Source: Streptomyces smyrnaeus (GTDB lineage Bacteria; Actinomycetota; Actinomycetes; Streptomycetales; Streptomycetaceae). From it: DNA of 64,000 bases. Location of the stretch: positions 1-64,000 of the forward strand of contig NZ_JAFFZM010000024.1 of assembly GCF_017676345.1 (NCBI RefSeq), written 5' to 3'. The notes beneath the pieces were generated by a model, which worked only from the letters and a program-made list of their open reading frames with translations, searched no databases and had not been told where the DNA came from. The position numbers and the translations under genes are program-made. Position 1 is the first letter of the stretch. Every line of letters begins with the position of its first letter. Below are positions 9,099-17,440 of the stretch, piece by piece.

Positions 9099-10826
9099 AT
9101 GACGAACGAGGGGGACCGGTTGGACGAGTCGACCAGCTATGGGCTGCAACCGCCCGTCGCCGCACCACCCGGGGAGCAGCCGCCCGCCGGGGTGCCGCAG
9201 CAGCCGTCGCCGTCGCCGTCCCCGCGCTCCGTGCCGCTCTCCCAGCCCTCGGACGCGCCTCGGCCCCCGGCGCCCGGTGCGTACAAGCCGACGGAGGTCG
9301 CCGTGCCGCCCTCGGCCGGGGCCGGCGGCGACCCGGGCTCCGGGCGGCTGATCGGCGGCCGTTACCGCCTCACGGCCCGGCTGGGGCACGGCGGTATGGG
9401 CACCGTGTGGCGGGCCCACGACGAGGTGGTCGACCGGGACGTGGCGGTCAAGGAGCCGCGGTTGCCCGACCATCTCTCCCGGCGCGAGCGCGAGACGATG
9501 TACACACGGATGCGGCGTGAGGCGCGTACCGCCGCGCGGATCGACCACCCCTCCGTGGTGACCATCCATGACGTGGTGGTGGAGGACGAGCAGCCGTGGA
9601 TCGTCATGGAGCTGGTCCAGGGGCGGTCGCTGGCCGATGTGCTGAACGAGGGCACCCTCGATGTGCGCGAGGCCGCCCGGATCGGGCTCGCCGTGGCGGG
9701 CGCGCTGGACGCCGCGCACGAGAAGGGCGTGCTGCACCGCGATGTGAAGCCGGACAACGTCCTGCTCGGCCGCTACGACCGGGTGGTGCTCACCGACTTC
9801 GGCATCGCGCAGGTGCAGGGCGAACAGGGACTCACGGAGACGGGGGCGTTCGTCGGCTCGCCGGAGTTCGTGGCGCCCGAGCGGGTGCTGGGGCAGCGGC
9901 CGGGTCCAGAGTCGGACCTGTGGTCGCTCGGCGTCGTGCTGTACGCGGCGGTCGAGGGCGTCTCGCCGTTCCGCCGCTCCAACTCCCCCGCCACTTTGCA
10001 GGCGGTGCTCTCCGCCGAACCCCAGCGCCCGGCGCGCGCGCTGAGCGGGTCCGGCGCGTTCGGGATGCTGCTGACCCGGTTGCTGAGCAAGGAGCCTGCG
10101 CTGCGTCCGGACGCGGCGGAGGTACGGCAGACCCTCGCGGATGTGGCCCGTCCGCCGCAGGCCGCCCGGCCGGTGCCGGGTCCGGAGGGGGGCAGCGCTC
10201 TCGGCCGGGTGCTGCGCGGCGTGGGCGGCAAGCTGCGCACCAGTCGCGGCTGGCAGTTCGGCACGGGCGGCGTGGTGCTCGCGATCGCCGCGGCACTCGC
10301 GCTGTTCTTCGTCTACACAGCCGACCAGGCGCCGGAGGGCTACACGACGCGGAACGAGGACGCGCGGGTGCGGGCGTCCCTCGCGGTGCCGGAGGAGTAC
10401 AAGCGCAGCGCGAACGAGGACGAGGTGACCTTCACCGACCCGGGGAACGTCGTCTCCCTCAAGCTGAGCCGCGGCAACAAGGACGTCAAGGAGAACTCCC
10501 TTCTGGAGGCCAATTTCTGGAAGAGCTTCTACGAGGACGGCGCCGAGGAGGGCTACGACGAGACGATGCTGGAGGTGGAGTCGCGGGTCACCGAGGCGAA
10601 GCAGCAGGGCGAGGACGCGGCGGAGGTGTCCACCACCTACCGGCCCAAGACCGACGTCGGGGATCCCGAGGCGCCCATGAAGTTCCGGCACGAGCTGGTC
10701 TACGTCAACGACGACGGCGTCCGCTGGCGGCTGTATGTGGACATGCCCGCCAAGGGCAAGTCGCGCGAGGACGGCGAGGCCGTCTACCAGGAGGCGAAGG
10801 AGTCCCTCAAGATCAATGATCTGTGA
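9099..10826 (+). CDS. Membrane Ser/Thr protein kinase (third of array)
   Basis: A 575-residue kinase with a proline-rich N-terminal tail (1-85) and a complete catalytic domain. The Gly loop is GHGGMGTVW, the Lys is K118 in VAVKE, the catalytic loop HRDVKPDNV has D215, and DFG starts at D233. A single helix lies near 387-407 (VLAIAAALALFFVYT). The outer domain of 170 residues begins PEGYTT and is rich in charged residues. Start ATG 9099 has only a weak upstream GGTAGG; another in-frame ATG lies 15 codons upstream. It follows the pseudokinase after 57 bases without a hairpin, so the two are probably co-transcribed. Confidence 0.92.
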   Translation: MTNEGDRLDESTSYGLQPPVAAPPGEQPPAGVPQQPSPSPSPRSVPLSQPSDAPRPPAPGAYKPTEVAVPPSAGAGGDPGSGRLIGGRYRLTARLGHGGMGTVWRAHDEVVDRDVAVKEPRLPDHLSRRERETMYTRMRREARTAARIDHPSVVTIHDVVVEDEQPWIVMELVQGRSLADVLNEGTLDVREAARIGLAVAGALDAAHEKGVLHRDVKPDNVLLGRYDRVVLTDFGIAQVQGEQGLTETGAFVGSPEFVAPERVLGQRPGPESDLWSLGVVLYAAVEGVSPFRRSNSPATLQAVLSAEPQRPARALSGSGAFGMLLTRLLSKEPALRPDAAEVRQTLADVARPPQAARPVPGPEGGSALGRVLRGVGGKLRTSRGWQFGTGGVVLAIAAALALFFVYTADQAPEGYTTRNEDARVRASLAVPEEYKRSANEDEVTFTDPGNVVSLKLSRGNKDVKENSLLEANFWKSFYEDGAEEGYDETMLEVESRVTEAKQQGEDAAEVSTTYRPKTDVGDPEAPMKFRHELVYVNDDGVRWRLYVDMPAKGKSREDGEAVYQEAKESLKINDL

Positions 10827-10848
10827 GGGACGGCTGGTCGCTCTCCGT

Positions 10849-10870
10849 TCTGCCAGCAATCACTGGCAGA
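10849..10870 (+). terminator. Inverted repeat after kinase array
   Basis: An eight-base perfect inverted repeat (10849-10856 with 10863-10870) with a six-base AT-containing spacer sits 23 bases after the last kinase gene and 64 bases before the dehydrogenase start. It could be a terminator. Its AT-richer spacer would also suit an operator. Confidence 0.45.
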
Positions 10871-10933
10871 TTCCGTGAAAAGCGGTTACCGCTGGGTATA
10901 CGAGCCCGCACCCGTGGTCGTACGCTCACTCGC

Positions 10934-12568
10934 ATGACGGACTCGCAGGACAGCACCCGCCCCATGTCGAGCACTGCGCAGGCCCCCGGCAATCCGGTGG
11001 CAGCCGCCCCCGAGAAGGCCCGGACCGCGGCCGAGGTGGTCACTCCCGCACTCGTCGCCGCGCTGACCCGTGACGTGGTGGGCAGCGGCAAGACCAGCAG
11101 TCGCTCCCCCTTCACGGGGGAGGTGTTGGCCGAGCTGCCCGAGTCCACCCCGAAGGACGTCGCCACCGCCTTCGAGAAGGCACGTACGGCCCAGCGCGCC
11201 TGGGCGGCCACCCCGGTACGGCAGCGCGCCGCGGTCCTGCTGCGCTTCCACGACCTGGTGCTGGCCCGCCAGTCGGAGGTCCTGGACCTCATCCAGCTGG
11301 AGACCGGCAAGGCCCGGCTGCACGCGCACGAGGAGGTCCAGGCGGTCGCCGTCGCCGCCCGCCACTACGGTCGCAAGGCTCCCTCCTATCTGCGCCCCAA
11401 GCGGCACACCGGCGCGATACCCGCACTGACCAAGGTCACCGAGCTGCGCCACCCGCGCGGCGTCGTCGGGCAGATCGCCCCCTGGAACTACCCCTTCGAG
11501 CTGTCCGTCGGGGACGCGCTGCCGGCCTTCGCGGCGGGCAACGCCGTCGTGATGAAGCCCGACACACAGACCGCGCTGACCGCGCTGTGGGCACGCGATC
11601 TGCTGATCGAGGCCGGGCTGCCCGCCGACGTGTGGCAGGTCGTACTCGGCGAGGGCCCGGTGGTCGGCCCCGAGGTCACCGACCGGGGCGACTACGTCTC
11701 CTTCACCGGCTCCACCCGCACCGGACGGGAGGTCGCCCGGCGTGCCGCGGCCCGCCTGGTGGGCTGCTCCCTGGAACTGGGCGGCAAGAACGCGATGCTC
11801 GTCCTGGAGGACGCCGACCTCGACAAGGCCGCGGCGGGCGCGGTACGCGGCGCGTTCTCCTCCGCCGGGCAGCTGTGCATCTCCATCGAGCGGCTGTACG
11901 TCCACGAGTCCGTCGCCGACGCCTTCCTGGAACGCTTCGTGGCCCGCACCCGCGCCCTGCGGCTGGGCGCCTCGCTGGCCTACGGCGCCGACATGGGCTC
12001 CCTCGTCTCCGAGCGGCAGTTGCGCACCGTCGAGCAGCATGTGGCGGACGCCGTCGGCAAGGGGGCCACCGTGCTGGCCGGCGGCAGGCCGCGCCCCGAC
12101 ATCGGTCCGCTGTTCTACGAGCCCACCGTGCTGGAGGGCGTCGAGCCGGCGATGGCCGTCTGCGGTGAGGAGACCTTCGGCCCCGTTGTCTCCGTCTACC
12201 GCTTCTGTGACGTCGAAGAGGCCGTCGAGCTCGCCAACGCGACCTCCTACGGGCTCAACTCCAGCGTATGGAGCGGCAACGGCCGCCGGGCGCGCCAGCT
12301 CGCGGCCCGGCTGCGCACCGGCACCGTCAACGTCAACGAGGGCTACGCCTCCGCCTACGGCAGCGCCCAGGCACCGATGGGCGGCATGGGCGACTCCGGA
12401 CTCGGCCGCCGGCACGGCTCGGAGGGCATCCTCAAGTACACCGAGCCGCAGACGGTGGCGCATCAGCGGGTGCTGCCCATGGCCCCGTCGCTGGGCATGA
12501 GCGACGAGGCGTACGCCGCCTTCATGTCCCGCTCCCTCAAGGCGCTGAAGGCGCTGCGCTTCCGCTGA
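10934..12568 (+). CDS. gabD2: Succinate-semialdehyde dehydrogenase (NADP+)-like aldehyde dehydrogenase
   Basis: 544 residues, of the aldehyde dehydrogenase superfamily. Seen: WNYPFE in the cofactor cleft, FTGSTRTGREVA, the general base Glu in LELGGKNAML, and the catalytic Cys in SAGQLCIS. The whole is closest to the GabD2-type succinate-semialdehyde dehydrogenases of actinobacteria, which oxidise succinic semialdehyde to succinate. Start ATG 10934: a TACGCT box ends eight bases upstream and no clear Shine-Dalgarno is seen, so translation may be nearly leaderless. The GMC oxidoreductase gene follows after 73 bases, and the pair looks like one unit. Exact substrate is inferred from family only. 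Confidence 0.85.
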   Translation: MTDSQDSTRPMSSTAQAPGNPVAAAPEKARTAAEVVTPALVAALTRDVVGSGKTSSRSPFTGEVLAELPESTPKDVATAFEKARTAQRAWAATPVRQRAAVLLRFHDLVLARQSEVLDLIQLETGKARLHAHEEVQAVAVAARHYGRKAPSYLRPKRHTGAIPALTKVTELRHPRGVVGQIAPWNYPFELSVGDALPAFAAGNAVVMKPDTQTALTALWARDLLIEAGLPADVWQVVLGEGPVVGPEVTDRGDYVSFTGSTRTGREVARRAAARLVGCSLELGGKNAMLVLEDADLDKAAAGAVRGAFSSAGQLCISIERLYVHESVADAFLERFVARTRALRLGASLAYGADMGSLVSERQLRTVEQHVADAVGKGATVLAGGRPRPDIGPLFYEPTVLEGVEPAMAVCGEETFGPVVSVYRFCDVEEAVELANATSYGLNSSVWSGNGRRARQLAARLRTGTVNVNEGYASAYGSAQAPMGGMGDSGLGRRHGSEGILKYTEPQTVAHQRVLPMAPSLGMSDEAYAAFMSRSLKALKALRFR

Positions 12569-12641
12569 ACCGTCCCCCTCGGCCGTTGCCCCGCGCGTAC
12601 GGGGCCCCTTCCGCACCGTCACCGCAGAACCGGAGGTACTC

Positions 12642-14591
12642 GTGTCCCTACCCAACCCTGCTCGAAAGCGGTCGGACGCAGACCCGTTCGACTACGACGT
12701 GCTGGTGGTCGGCTCCGGATTCGGCGGCGCGGTCTCGGCGCTGCGGCTGACCGAGAAGGGCTACCGGGTGTGCGTGCTCGAAGCCGGCCGGCGCTTCACC
12801 CGCGAGGAGTTGCCCAGGACCTCCTGGGATCTGAAGAACTTCCTGTGGGCGCCCTCGCTCGGGCTCTACGGCATCCAGCGCATCCACCTCCTCGCCAACG
12901 TCATGATCCTCGCGGGCGCCGGGGTGGGCGGCGGCTCGCTCAACTACGCCAACACCCTCTACGTGCCCCCGAAGCCGTTCTTCGAGGACCGCCAGTGGGG
13001 CCACATCACCGACTGGCAGGACGAACTCGCGCCCTATTACGACCAGGCCAAGCGGATGCTCGGCGTCCGCATCAATCCGACCACCACGCCCTCCGACGTC
13101 CATCTGAAGGCCGCCGCCGACCGTCTGGGCTACGGCGACACCTTCCATCTCGCGCCCGTCGGCGTCTTCTTCGGCGACGGCAAGGACGCGGACGGCGCGG
13201 TGCGCACCACCGCGGGCGAGACCGTCCCCGACCCGTACTTCGGCGGCGCGGGCCCCGATCGCACCGCCTGTGTGGAGTGCGGCGAGTGCATGACCGGCTG
13301 CCGCCGGGGCGCCAAGAACACCCTCAACGAGAACTACCTCCACCTCGCCGAGCGGTCCGGCGCCGAGATCCGCCCGCTGACCACCGTCGTGGGCCTGAGG
13401 GAGCGCACCCCGGGCACGGAGGCGGACGGTTACGAAGTGCTGACCGTACGCACCGACAAGTCTGCCGGCGGCAGGCGGTACGGCAACCGGCGTGGCGCCA
13501 GGCCGCACATCCTGCGGGCTCGGCACGTCGTACTGGCCGCCGGCACCTACGGCACGCAGAAGCTGCTGCACCGGGTCAGGGACGCCGGCACCCTCCCACG
13601 GCTCTCGCCCCGGCTGGGGGAGCTGACCCGCACCAACTCCGAAGCACTGGTGGGCGCGCAGACCGTGCCGCGCAGGTACCGCAAGAAGTGGGGCGAGGAG
13701 GCCGGACCCGACTTCACCAAGGGCGTCGCCATCACCTCCTCCGTACACCCCAACGCCAACACCCATATCGAACCGGTGCGCTACGGCAAGGGCTCCAACT
13801 CCATGAGCGCCCTGACCACGCTGCAGGTGCGGCAGCACACCCTGTTGCCGCGCGCGCTCGCCCATGTCTTCACCTGCCTGCGGCACCCGGCGCTCTTCCT
13901 GCGGTCGCTGTCCGCGCGCAAGTGGTCCGAGCGCATCATCATCGGTCTGGTCATGCAGACCCTCGACAACTCGCTGACCACCTACCGCAAGGACAAGGGC
14001 CTCGGCAAAGGCATGCTCACCGCCCGGCAGGGACACGGCGCACCCAACCCGGTGCACATCCCCGAGAGCGCCGAGGCCGCGAGCGCGCTGGCCGAGGAGA
14101 TCAACGGCTTCGCCGGCACCAACATCGGCGAGCTGATGGGCACCCCCCTGACCGCCCACTTCCTCGGCGGCTGCCCCATCGGAGACAGCCCCGAACACGG
14201 GGTCGTCGACCCGTACCACCGGCTGTACGGGCACCCGGGCATCCATGTGGTCGACGGCTCCGCCGTCTCCGCCAACCTGGGCGTCAACCCCTCCCTGACC
14301 ATCACCGCGCAGGCCGAGCGCGCCATGTCGTTCTGGCCGAACAAGGGGGAGGCGGACCCGCGTCCCGCGCAGGACGCCGCATACCAGCGACTGGAGCCGG
14401 TGGCCCCGGCCCGGCCCGCCGTGCCCGAGAGCGCCTTCGGGGCACTGCGGCTGCCGATCGTGTCGGTGTCGCACGGCAAGCGGGCCGATGAGGCGGCCGA
14501 AGAAGCTGCTGAGAAGGTCGCTGAGCAGGCTGCTGAGCAGGCCGTGGACGGTATCCGGGCGAGGGCGGAAGGCGCGCCCGAGAGGGCATAG
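12642..14591 (+). CDS. GMC-family FAD oxidoreductase (cholesterol-oxidase-like)
   Basis: 649 residues. The FAD motif VLVVGSGFGGAVSALRL is at about residue 22 and GAGVGGGSLNYANTLY follows. The GMC C-terminal domain has HFLGGCPIGDSPEHGVVDP and the closing motif VVDGSAVSANLGVNPS. A four-Cys motif C-x2-C-x2-C-x3-C (CVECGECMTGC, about residue 210) is present, as in other members of this subgroup. The last 60 residues are a repetitive Ala/Glu helix. GTG start with GGAGGT six bases upstream. It likely oxidises an alcohol or sterol; the substrate cannot be told from sequence. It is downstream of the semialdehyde dehydrogenase. Confidence 0.85.
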   Translation: MSLPNPARKRSDADPFDYDVLVVGSGFGGAVSALRLTEKGYRVCVLEAGRRFTREELPRTSWDLKNFLWAPSLGLYGIQRIHLLANVMILAGAGVGGGSLNYANTLYVPPKPFFEDRQWGHITDWQDELAPYYDQAKRMLGVRINPTTTPSDVHLKAAADRLGYGDTFHLAPVGVFFGDGKDADGAVRTTAGETVPDPYFGGAGPDRTACVECGECMTGCRRGAKNTLNENYLHLAERSGAEIRPLTTVVGLRERTPGTEADGYEVLTVRTDKSAGGRRYGNRRGARPHILRARHVVLAAGTYGTQKLLHRVRDAGTLPRLSPRLGELTRTNSEALVGAQTVPRRYRKKWGEEAGPDFTKGVAITSSVHPNANTHIEPVRYGKGSNSMSALTTLQVRQHTLLPRALAHVFTCLRHPALFLRSLSARKWSERIIIGLVMQTLDNSLTTYRKDKGLGKGMLTARQGHGAPNPVHIPESAEAASALAEEINGFAGTNIGELMGTPLTAHFLGGCPIGDSPEHGVVDPYHRLYGHPGIHVVDGSAVSANLGVNPSLTITAQAERAMSFWPNKGEADPRPAQDAAYQRLEPVAPARPAVPESAFGALRLPIVSVSHGKRADEAAEEAAEKVAEQAAEQAVDGIRARAEGAPERA

Positions 14592-14605
14592 CGCGGCACG
14601 ACGAA

Positions 14606-14652
14606 GGGCCCCGGGCGCCGACCGGGTGGGTGGCGGCAGCCGCGGGGCCCTC
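14606..14652 (+). terminator. Terminator of the GMC oxidoreductase gene
   Basis: A nine-base-pair stem (14606-14614 with 14644-14652) encloses a GC-rich loop and starts 14 bases after the stop codon. Confidence 0.6.
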
Positions 14653-14974
14653 GGGCCAGCACCGGCGTCAGGGCAGCGCCTGTGCTGAGGCGGCGCCGGG
14701 GGGAAGCGCCGCCGAATTGGTCGAACCAATGGCGGAACTCCGCCACGGTCCACCAACTGGCCGTGTGGTCAGGTGGTTTGGTGCGTGGTTCTCTGCATCG
14801 TGCTGGATCCGCCGCACCCCGCGCAACCATTTCGACGCAGAGGGATTTCCAGGTTCTGGCAAAGATCTCGTGCGGGCCCGGTGCACGGGAGAGCCGCGGA
14901 GCGGCCGGCCCAGAGCGTCCCCGGGACCGGCCGCTGTCGTGACCGGGCTGCTGTCCCCTGCCGTCCGGTCACAG

Positions 14975-15045
14975 CACCGGAGCGAGGTCCCACGACACCC
15001 GGCGTCTCCCCTCCCGGGGAGGACGGGTGTCTCATCGCTCCGGTG
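14975..15045. terminator. 71-base compound hairpin
   Basis: Three nested perfect helices share one axis: 14975-14985 with 15035-15045 (11 pairs), 14994-15001 with 15024-15031 (8 pairs), and 15006-15011 with 15016-15021 (6 pairs, tetraloop). This is far longer than the ordinary terminators in the window. It lies 139 bases beyond the chorismate mutase stop and 383 beyond the GMC stop, in the right place for a two-way terminator, but it could be a structured small RNA. Confidence 0.55.
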
Positions 15046-15183
15046 ACGCCGCCCCGCTCGCCACCGGGCGCCCGGCGGAGATCAGGGACACCGGGTCCAA
15101 CGAAGGCCCCGCAGGGCGGTCACGCGCCGTACGGGTGAGGGCCCTGTCTCCGGTTTCCGGTGGGTGCGCGGAATGGGCCTGCC

Positions 15184-15420
15184 CTAATGGCCCCGGCACA
15201 AGCGCAACAGCGTCAGTGCAAGATCGCGGCCCGGGGCGCCGAGCTCGGTGCTGTAGTGGTCGAGGACCTCCATCTCGCGGGCCAACTGGACGCGCCGCCC
15301 GCCAACGCTCTCCGACAGCTCCATCCGCTCGCGCACGAGCGCGATCAGACGGGCGTCGAGCGTGTCGATCCGCTCCCGCATCGCAGCTTCCGTGCTGGTG
15401 CTCGTGCTCGTTGTGCTCAT
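15184..15420 (-). CDS. Chorismate mutase, AroQ class
   Basis: A 78-residue monofunctional chorismate mutase. It converts chorismate to prephenate, the first step specific to phenylalanine and tyrosine. A Ser/Thr tail (1-12) precedes helix 1, RERIDTLDARLIALVRERM, the standard CM_2 opening. Then come SVGGRRVQ and RDLALTLLRLC. At under 80 residues it is short even for this family and must work as a domain-swapped dimer. Start ATG 15420 has GAGGAG 10 bases upstream; in-frame codons further upstream belong to the untranslated leader. The leader carries a short aromatic-rich reading frame and a terminator hairpin. Divergent from guaA. Confidence 0.85.
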   Translation of the reverse strand: MSTTSTSTSTEAAMRERIDTLDARLIALVRERMELSESVGGRRVQLAREMEVLDHYSTELGAPGRDLALTLLRLCRGH

Positions 15421-15482
15421 CCGGCGTCTACTCCTCGGCTCGCGGAGCCCGCGGATCCCGGCAGCCCGGGCGGACACACACG

Positions 15483-15513
15483 GGCGCCCCGGGCCTGACC
15501 GGCCCGGGGCGCC
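15483..15513 (-). terminator. Leader terminator of chorismate mutase gene (attenuator)
   Basis: A perfect 13-base-pair stem (15501-15513 with 15483-15495) with a five-base loop lies inside the transcribed leader, 62 bases before the chorismate mutase start codon. A GT-rich run follows on the minus strand. Bases 15498-15507, which include the 3' part of the first arm, can pair instead with 15568-15577 inside the upstream short reading frame (10 pairs). That would open the terminator. This is the arrangement of a transcription attenuator; the alternative pairing is by eye. Confidence 0.6.
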
Positions 15514-15538
15514 TGGGGAAGTTCGTATGTGGCTTCTC

Positions 15539-15610
15539 TCACACAGAACGACGACCATGGCAGCCGGCCGGGCCGGTGCCATAGGTAAACCACGTGTTCC
15601 GCATGAGCAT
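15539..15610 (-). CDS. Candidate leader peptide with Trp-Phe-Thr-Tyr
   Basis: A 23-codon frame (ATG 15610, or ATG 15604 giving 21 codons) ends at TGA 15539-15541. Codons 7-10 read Trp-Phe-Thr-Tyr, all three aromatic amino acids within four codons, in the leader of an aromatic-pathway gene. A -10-like CATACT (15617-15622) would put the transcript start at or next to the first ATG, so the frame would be leaderless; no Shine-Dalgarno is present. The candidate antiterminator arm starts 12 bases after the Trp codon. A ribosome stalled there for lack of charged tRNA would leave the arm free. Not matched to any described leader that I can name. Confidence 0.55.
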   Translation of the reverse strand: MLMRNTWFTYGTGPAGCHGRRSV

Positions 15611-15720
15611 GCGCCCAGTATGCCACCGCGTCGGCTGTGGGATCGGCCACCCAGGGGCACCGTTATCATCGGAGGTGAATCCCCCGCTTCACCGCCGAAC
15701 CGCCGAAAGGCATCAGCTTC

Positions 15721-17307
15721 GTGGCTTCCAACCCGTCCGAGAGCACTCCGGACACCGTTCTCGTCGTCGACTTCGGCGCGCAGTACGCCCAGCTCATCGC
15801 GCGTCGGGTGCGCGAGGCGCGGGTGTACAGCGAGATCGTGCCGTCGACCATGCCGGTCGCCGAGATGCTCGCCAAGAACCCGAAGGCGATCATCCTGTCC
15901 GGCGGCCCCTCGTCCGTCTACACCCAGGGCGCGCCCTCCCTCGACCGCGAGCTGTTCGAGGCCGGTGTCCCGGTCCTGGGCATCTGCTACGGCTTCCAGC
16001 TGATGGCGACGACGCTGGGCGGCACGGTCGACAACACCGGCAGCCGGGAGTACGGCCGTACCCGGCTGACCGTCGCCAAGGCGTCCTCCACGCTGTTCGA
16101 GGGCACCCCGAGCGAGCAGCAGGTGTGGATGTCGCACGGCGACGCCTGCTCGGCGGCGCCGGAGGGCTTCACCGTCACGGCCTCCACGGAGCTGGTGCCG
16201 GTCGCGGCGTTCGAGGACGACGGGCGGAAGCTGTACGGCATCCAGCACCACCCCGAGGTGATGCACTCCACCTTCGGCCAGCAGGTGCTGGAGCACTTCC
16301 TGTACCGGGGCGCCGGGCTCACCCCGTCCTGGACGACGGCGAGCATCGTCGACGAGCAGGTGGCGGCCATCCGTGCGCAGGTCGGCGGCAAGCGCGCCAT
16401 CTGCGGGCTGTCCGGCGGGGTGGACTCGGCGGTGGCGGCCGCGCTCGTGCAGCGGGCCATCGGCGATCAGCTGACCTGCGTGTACGTCGACCACGGGCTG
16501 ATGCGCAAGGGCGAGACCGAGCAGGTCGAGAAGGACTTCGTGGCGGCGACCGGCGTACAGCTGAAGGTCGTGGACGCCGCCGACCGCTTCATCGACGCGC
16601 TGGCGGGAGTCTCGGACCCCGAGCAGAAGCGCAAGATCATCGGCCGGGAGTTCATCCGGGTCTTCGAGACCGCGCAGGCCGAGTTGGTCGCGGAGGCCGG
16701 CGCGGCGGGCGAGGACGTCGCCTTCCTCGTCCAGGGCACGCTCTACCCGGACGTGGTGGAGTCCGGCGGCGGCACCGGCGCGGCCAACATCAAGTCGCAC
16801 CACAACGTGGGCGGTCTCCCCGAGGACCTCGAATTCGAGCTGGTCGAGCCGCTGCGCAAGCTGTTCAAGGACGAGGTGCGGATGGTCGGGCAGGAGCTCG
16901 GCCTGCCGGAGGAGATCGTCCAGCGCCAGCCGTTCCCCGGTCCGGGGCTGGGCATCCGGATCGTCGGCGAGGTCACCCGCCAGCGGCTGGACCTGCTGCG
17001 GGAGGCGGACGCCATCGCCCGCGAGGAGCTGACGGCCGCGGGGCTCGACCGGGACATCTGGCAGTGCCCGGTGGTGCTGCTCGCGGACGTACGCAGCGTC
17101 GGCGTACAGGGCGACGCCCGTACCTACGGGCACCCGGTGGTGCTGCGTCCGGTCTCCTCGGAGGACGCGATGACGGCCGACTGGTCGCGGCTGCCCTACG
17201 ACGTGCTGGCCCGTATCTCGACGCGGATCACCAACGAGGTCGCCGAGATCAACCGGGTCACGCTGGATGTCACCAGCAAGCCCCCGGGGACCATCGAGTG
17301 GGAGTGA
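15721..17307 (+). CDS. guaA: GMP synthase, glutamine-hydrolysing
   Basis: 528 residues, full length. It converts XMP to GMP using ATP and glutamine. The class I amidotransferase domain (about 10-210) has the nucleophile in GICYGFQLM and the His-Glu of GIQHHPEVMHS. The ATP-pyrophosphatase domain opens with the PP-loop SGGVDSAVAAALVQ. The C-terminal dimerisation domain ends with KPPGTIEWE. GTG start at 15721 with GAAAGG upstream. Divergent from the chorismate mutase unit, and closed by a very strong terminator. Confidence 0.97.
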   Translation: MASNPSESTPDTVLVVDFGAQYAQLIARRVREARVYSEIVPSTMPVAEMLAKNPKAIILSGGPSSVYTQGAPSLDRELFEAGVPVLGICYGFQLMATTLGGTVDNTGSREYGRTRLTVAKASSTLFEGTPSEQQVWMSHGDACSAAPEGFTVTASTELVPVAAFEDDGRKLYGIQHHPEVMHSTFGQQVLEHFLYRGAGLTPSWTTASIVDEQVAAIRAQVGGKRAICGLSGGVDSAVAAALVQRAIGDQLTCVYVDHGLMRKGETEQVEKDFVAATGVQLKVVDAADRFIDALAGVSDPEQKRKIIGREFIRVFETAQAELVAEAGAAGEDVAFLVQGTLYPDVVESGGGTGAANIKSHHNVGGLPEDLEFELVEPLRKLFKDEVRMVGQELGLPEEIVQRQPFPGPGLGIRIVGEVTRQRLDLLREADAIAREELTAAGLDRDIWQCPVVLLADVRSVGVQGDARTYGHPVVLRPVSSEDAMTADWSRLPYDVLARISTRITNEVAEINRVTLDVTSKPPGTIEWE

Positions 17308-17339
17308 GCCGCGTGTCGAGCTCCCGCTGAGCAGTTCGC

Positions 17340-17400
17340 CGTGTGCCCCGCGCCCCTGCCCCGCTCCGCCCGGAGCGGTGCCAGGAGCGCGGGGCACACG
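17340..17400 (+). terminator. guaA terminator, nested hairpin
   Basis: A 14-base-pair outer stem (17340-17353 with 17387-17400) encloses a second perfect eight-pair stem (17361-17368 with 17371-17378). It starts 33 bases after the guaA stop and ends 41 bases before the next start. Confidence 0.8.
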
Positions 17401-17440
17401 TGTGTTCGGGCCGGGTACGGGGCTGGGATACGGTGCCGTG

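Larger units (their letters stand above)
14592..15183 (+). other. 592-base intergenic region between convergent genes
   Basis: No convincing gene. Several 60-140-codon open frames exist on both strands, but none has a Shine-Dalgarno, streptomycete codon bias, or a recognisable domain. The region holds the terminator at 14606-14652 and a long compound hairpin at 14975-15045. Between them the sequence is locally AT-richer (about 14720-14880), which is unusual for this genome, and may hold a promoter or small RNA. Confidence 0.5.

Noticed and set aside
5904..10859. A 1,651-codon open frame antisense to the kinase genes
   Set aside because: It is a by-product of high-GC codon use on the other strand; no domains, and the sense strand encodes clear kinases with normal bias.
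14630..15180. Short frames of 66-185 codons between the GMC and chorismate mutase genes
   Set aside because: They cross the compound hairpin, have no start signals and no recognisable protein.
15417..15650. 77-codon minus-strand frame overlapping the chorismate mutase leader
   Set aside because: It runs through the terminator hairpin in another frame than the enzyme and lacks a Shine-Dalgarno; the 23-codon aromatic frame explains the region better.
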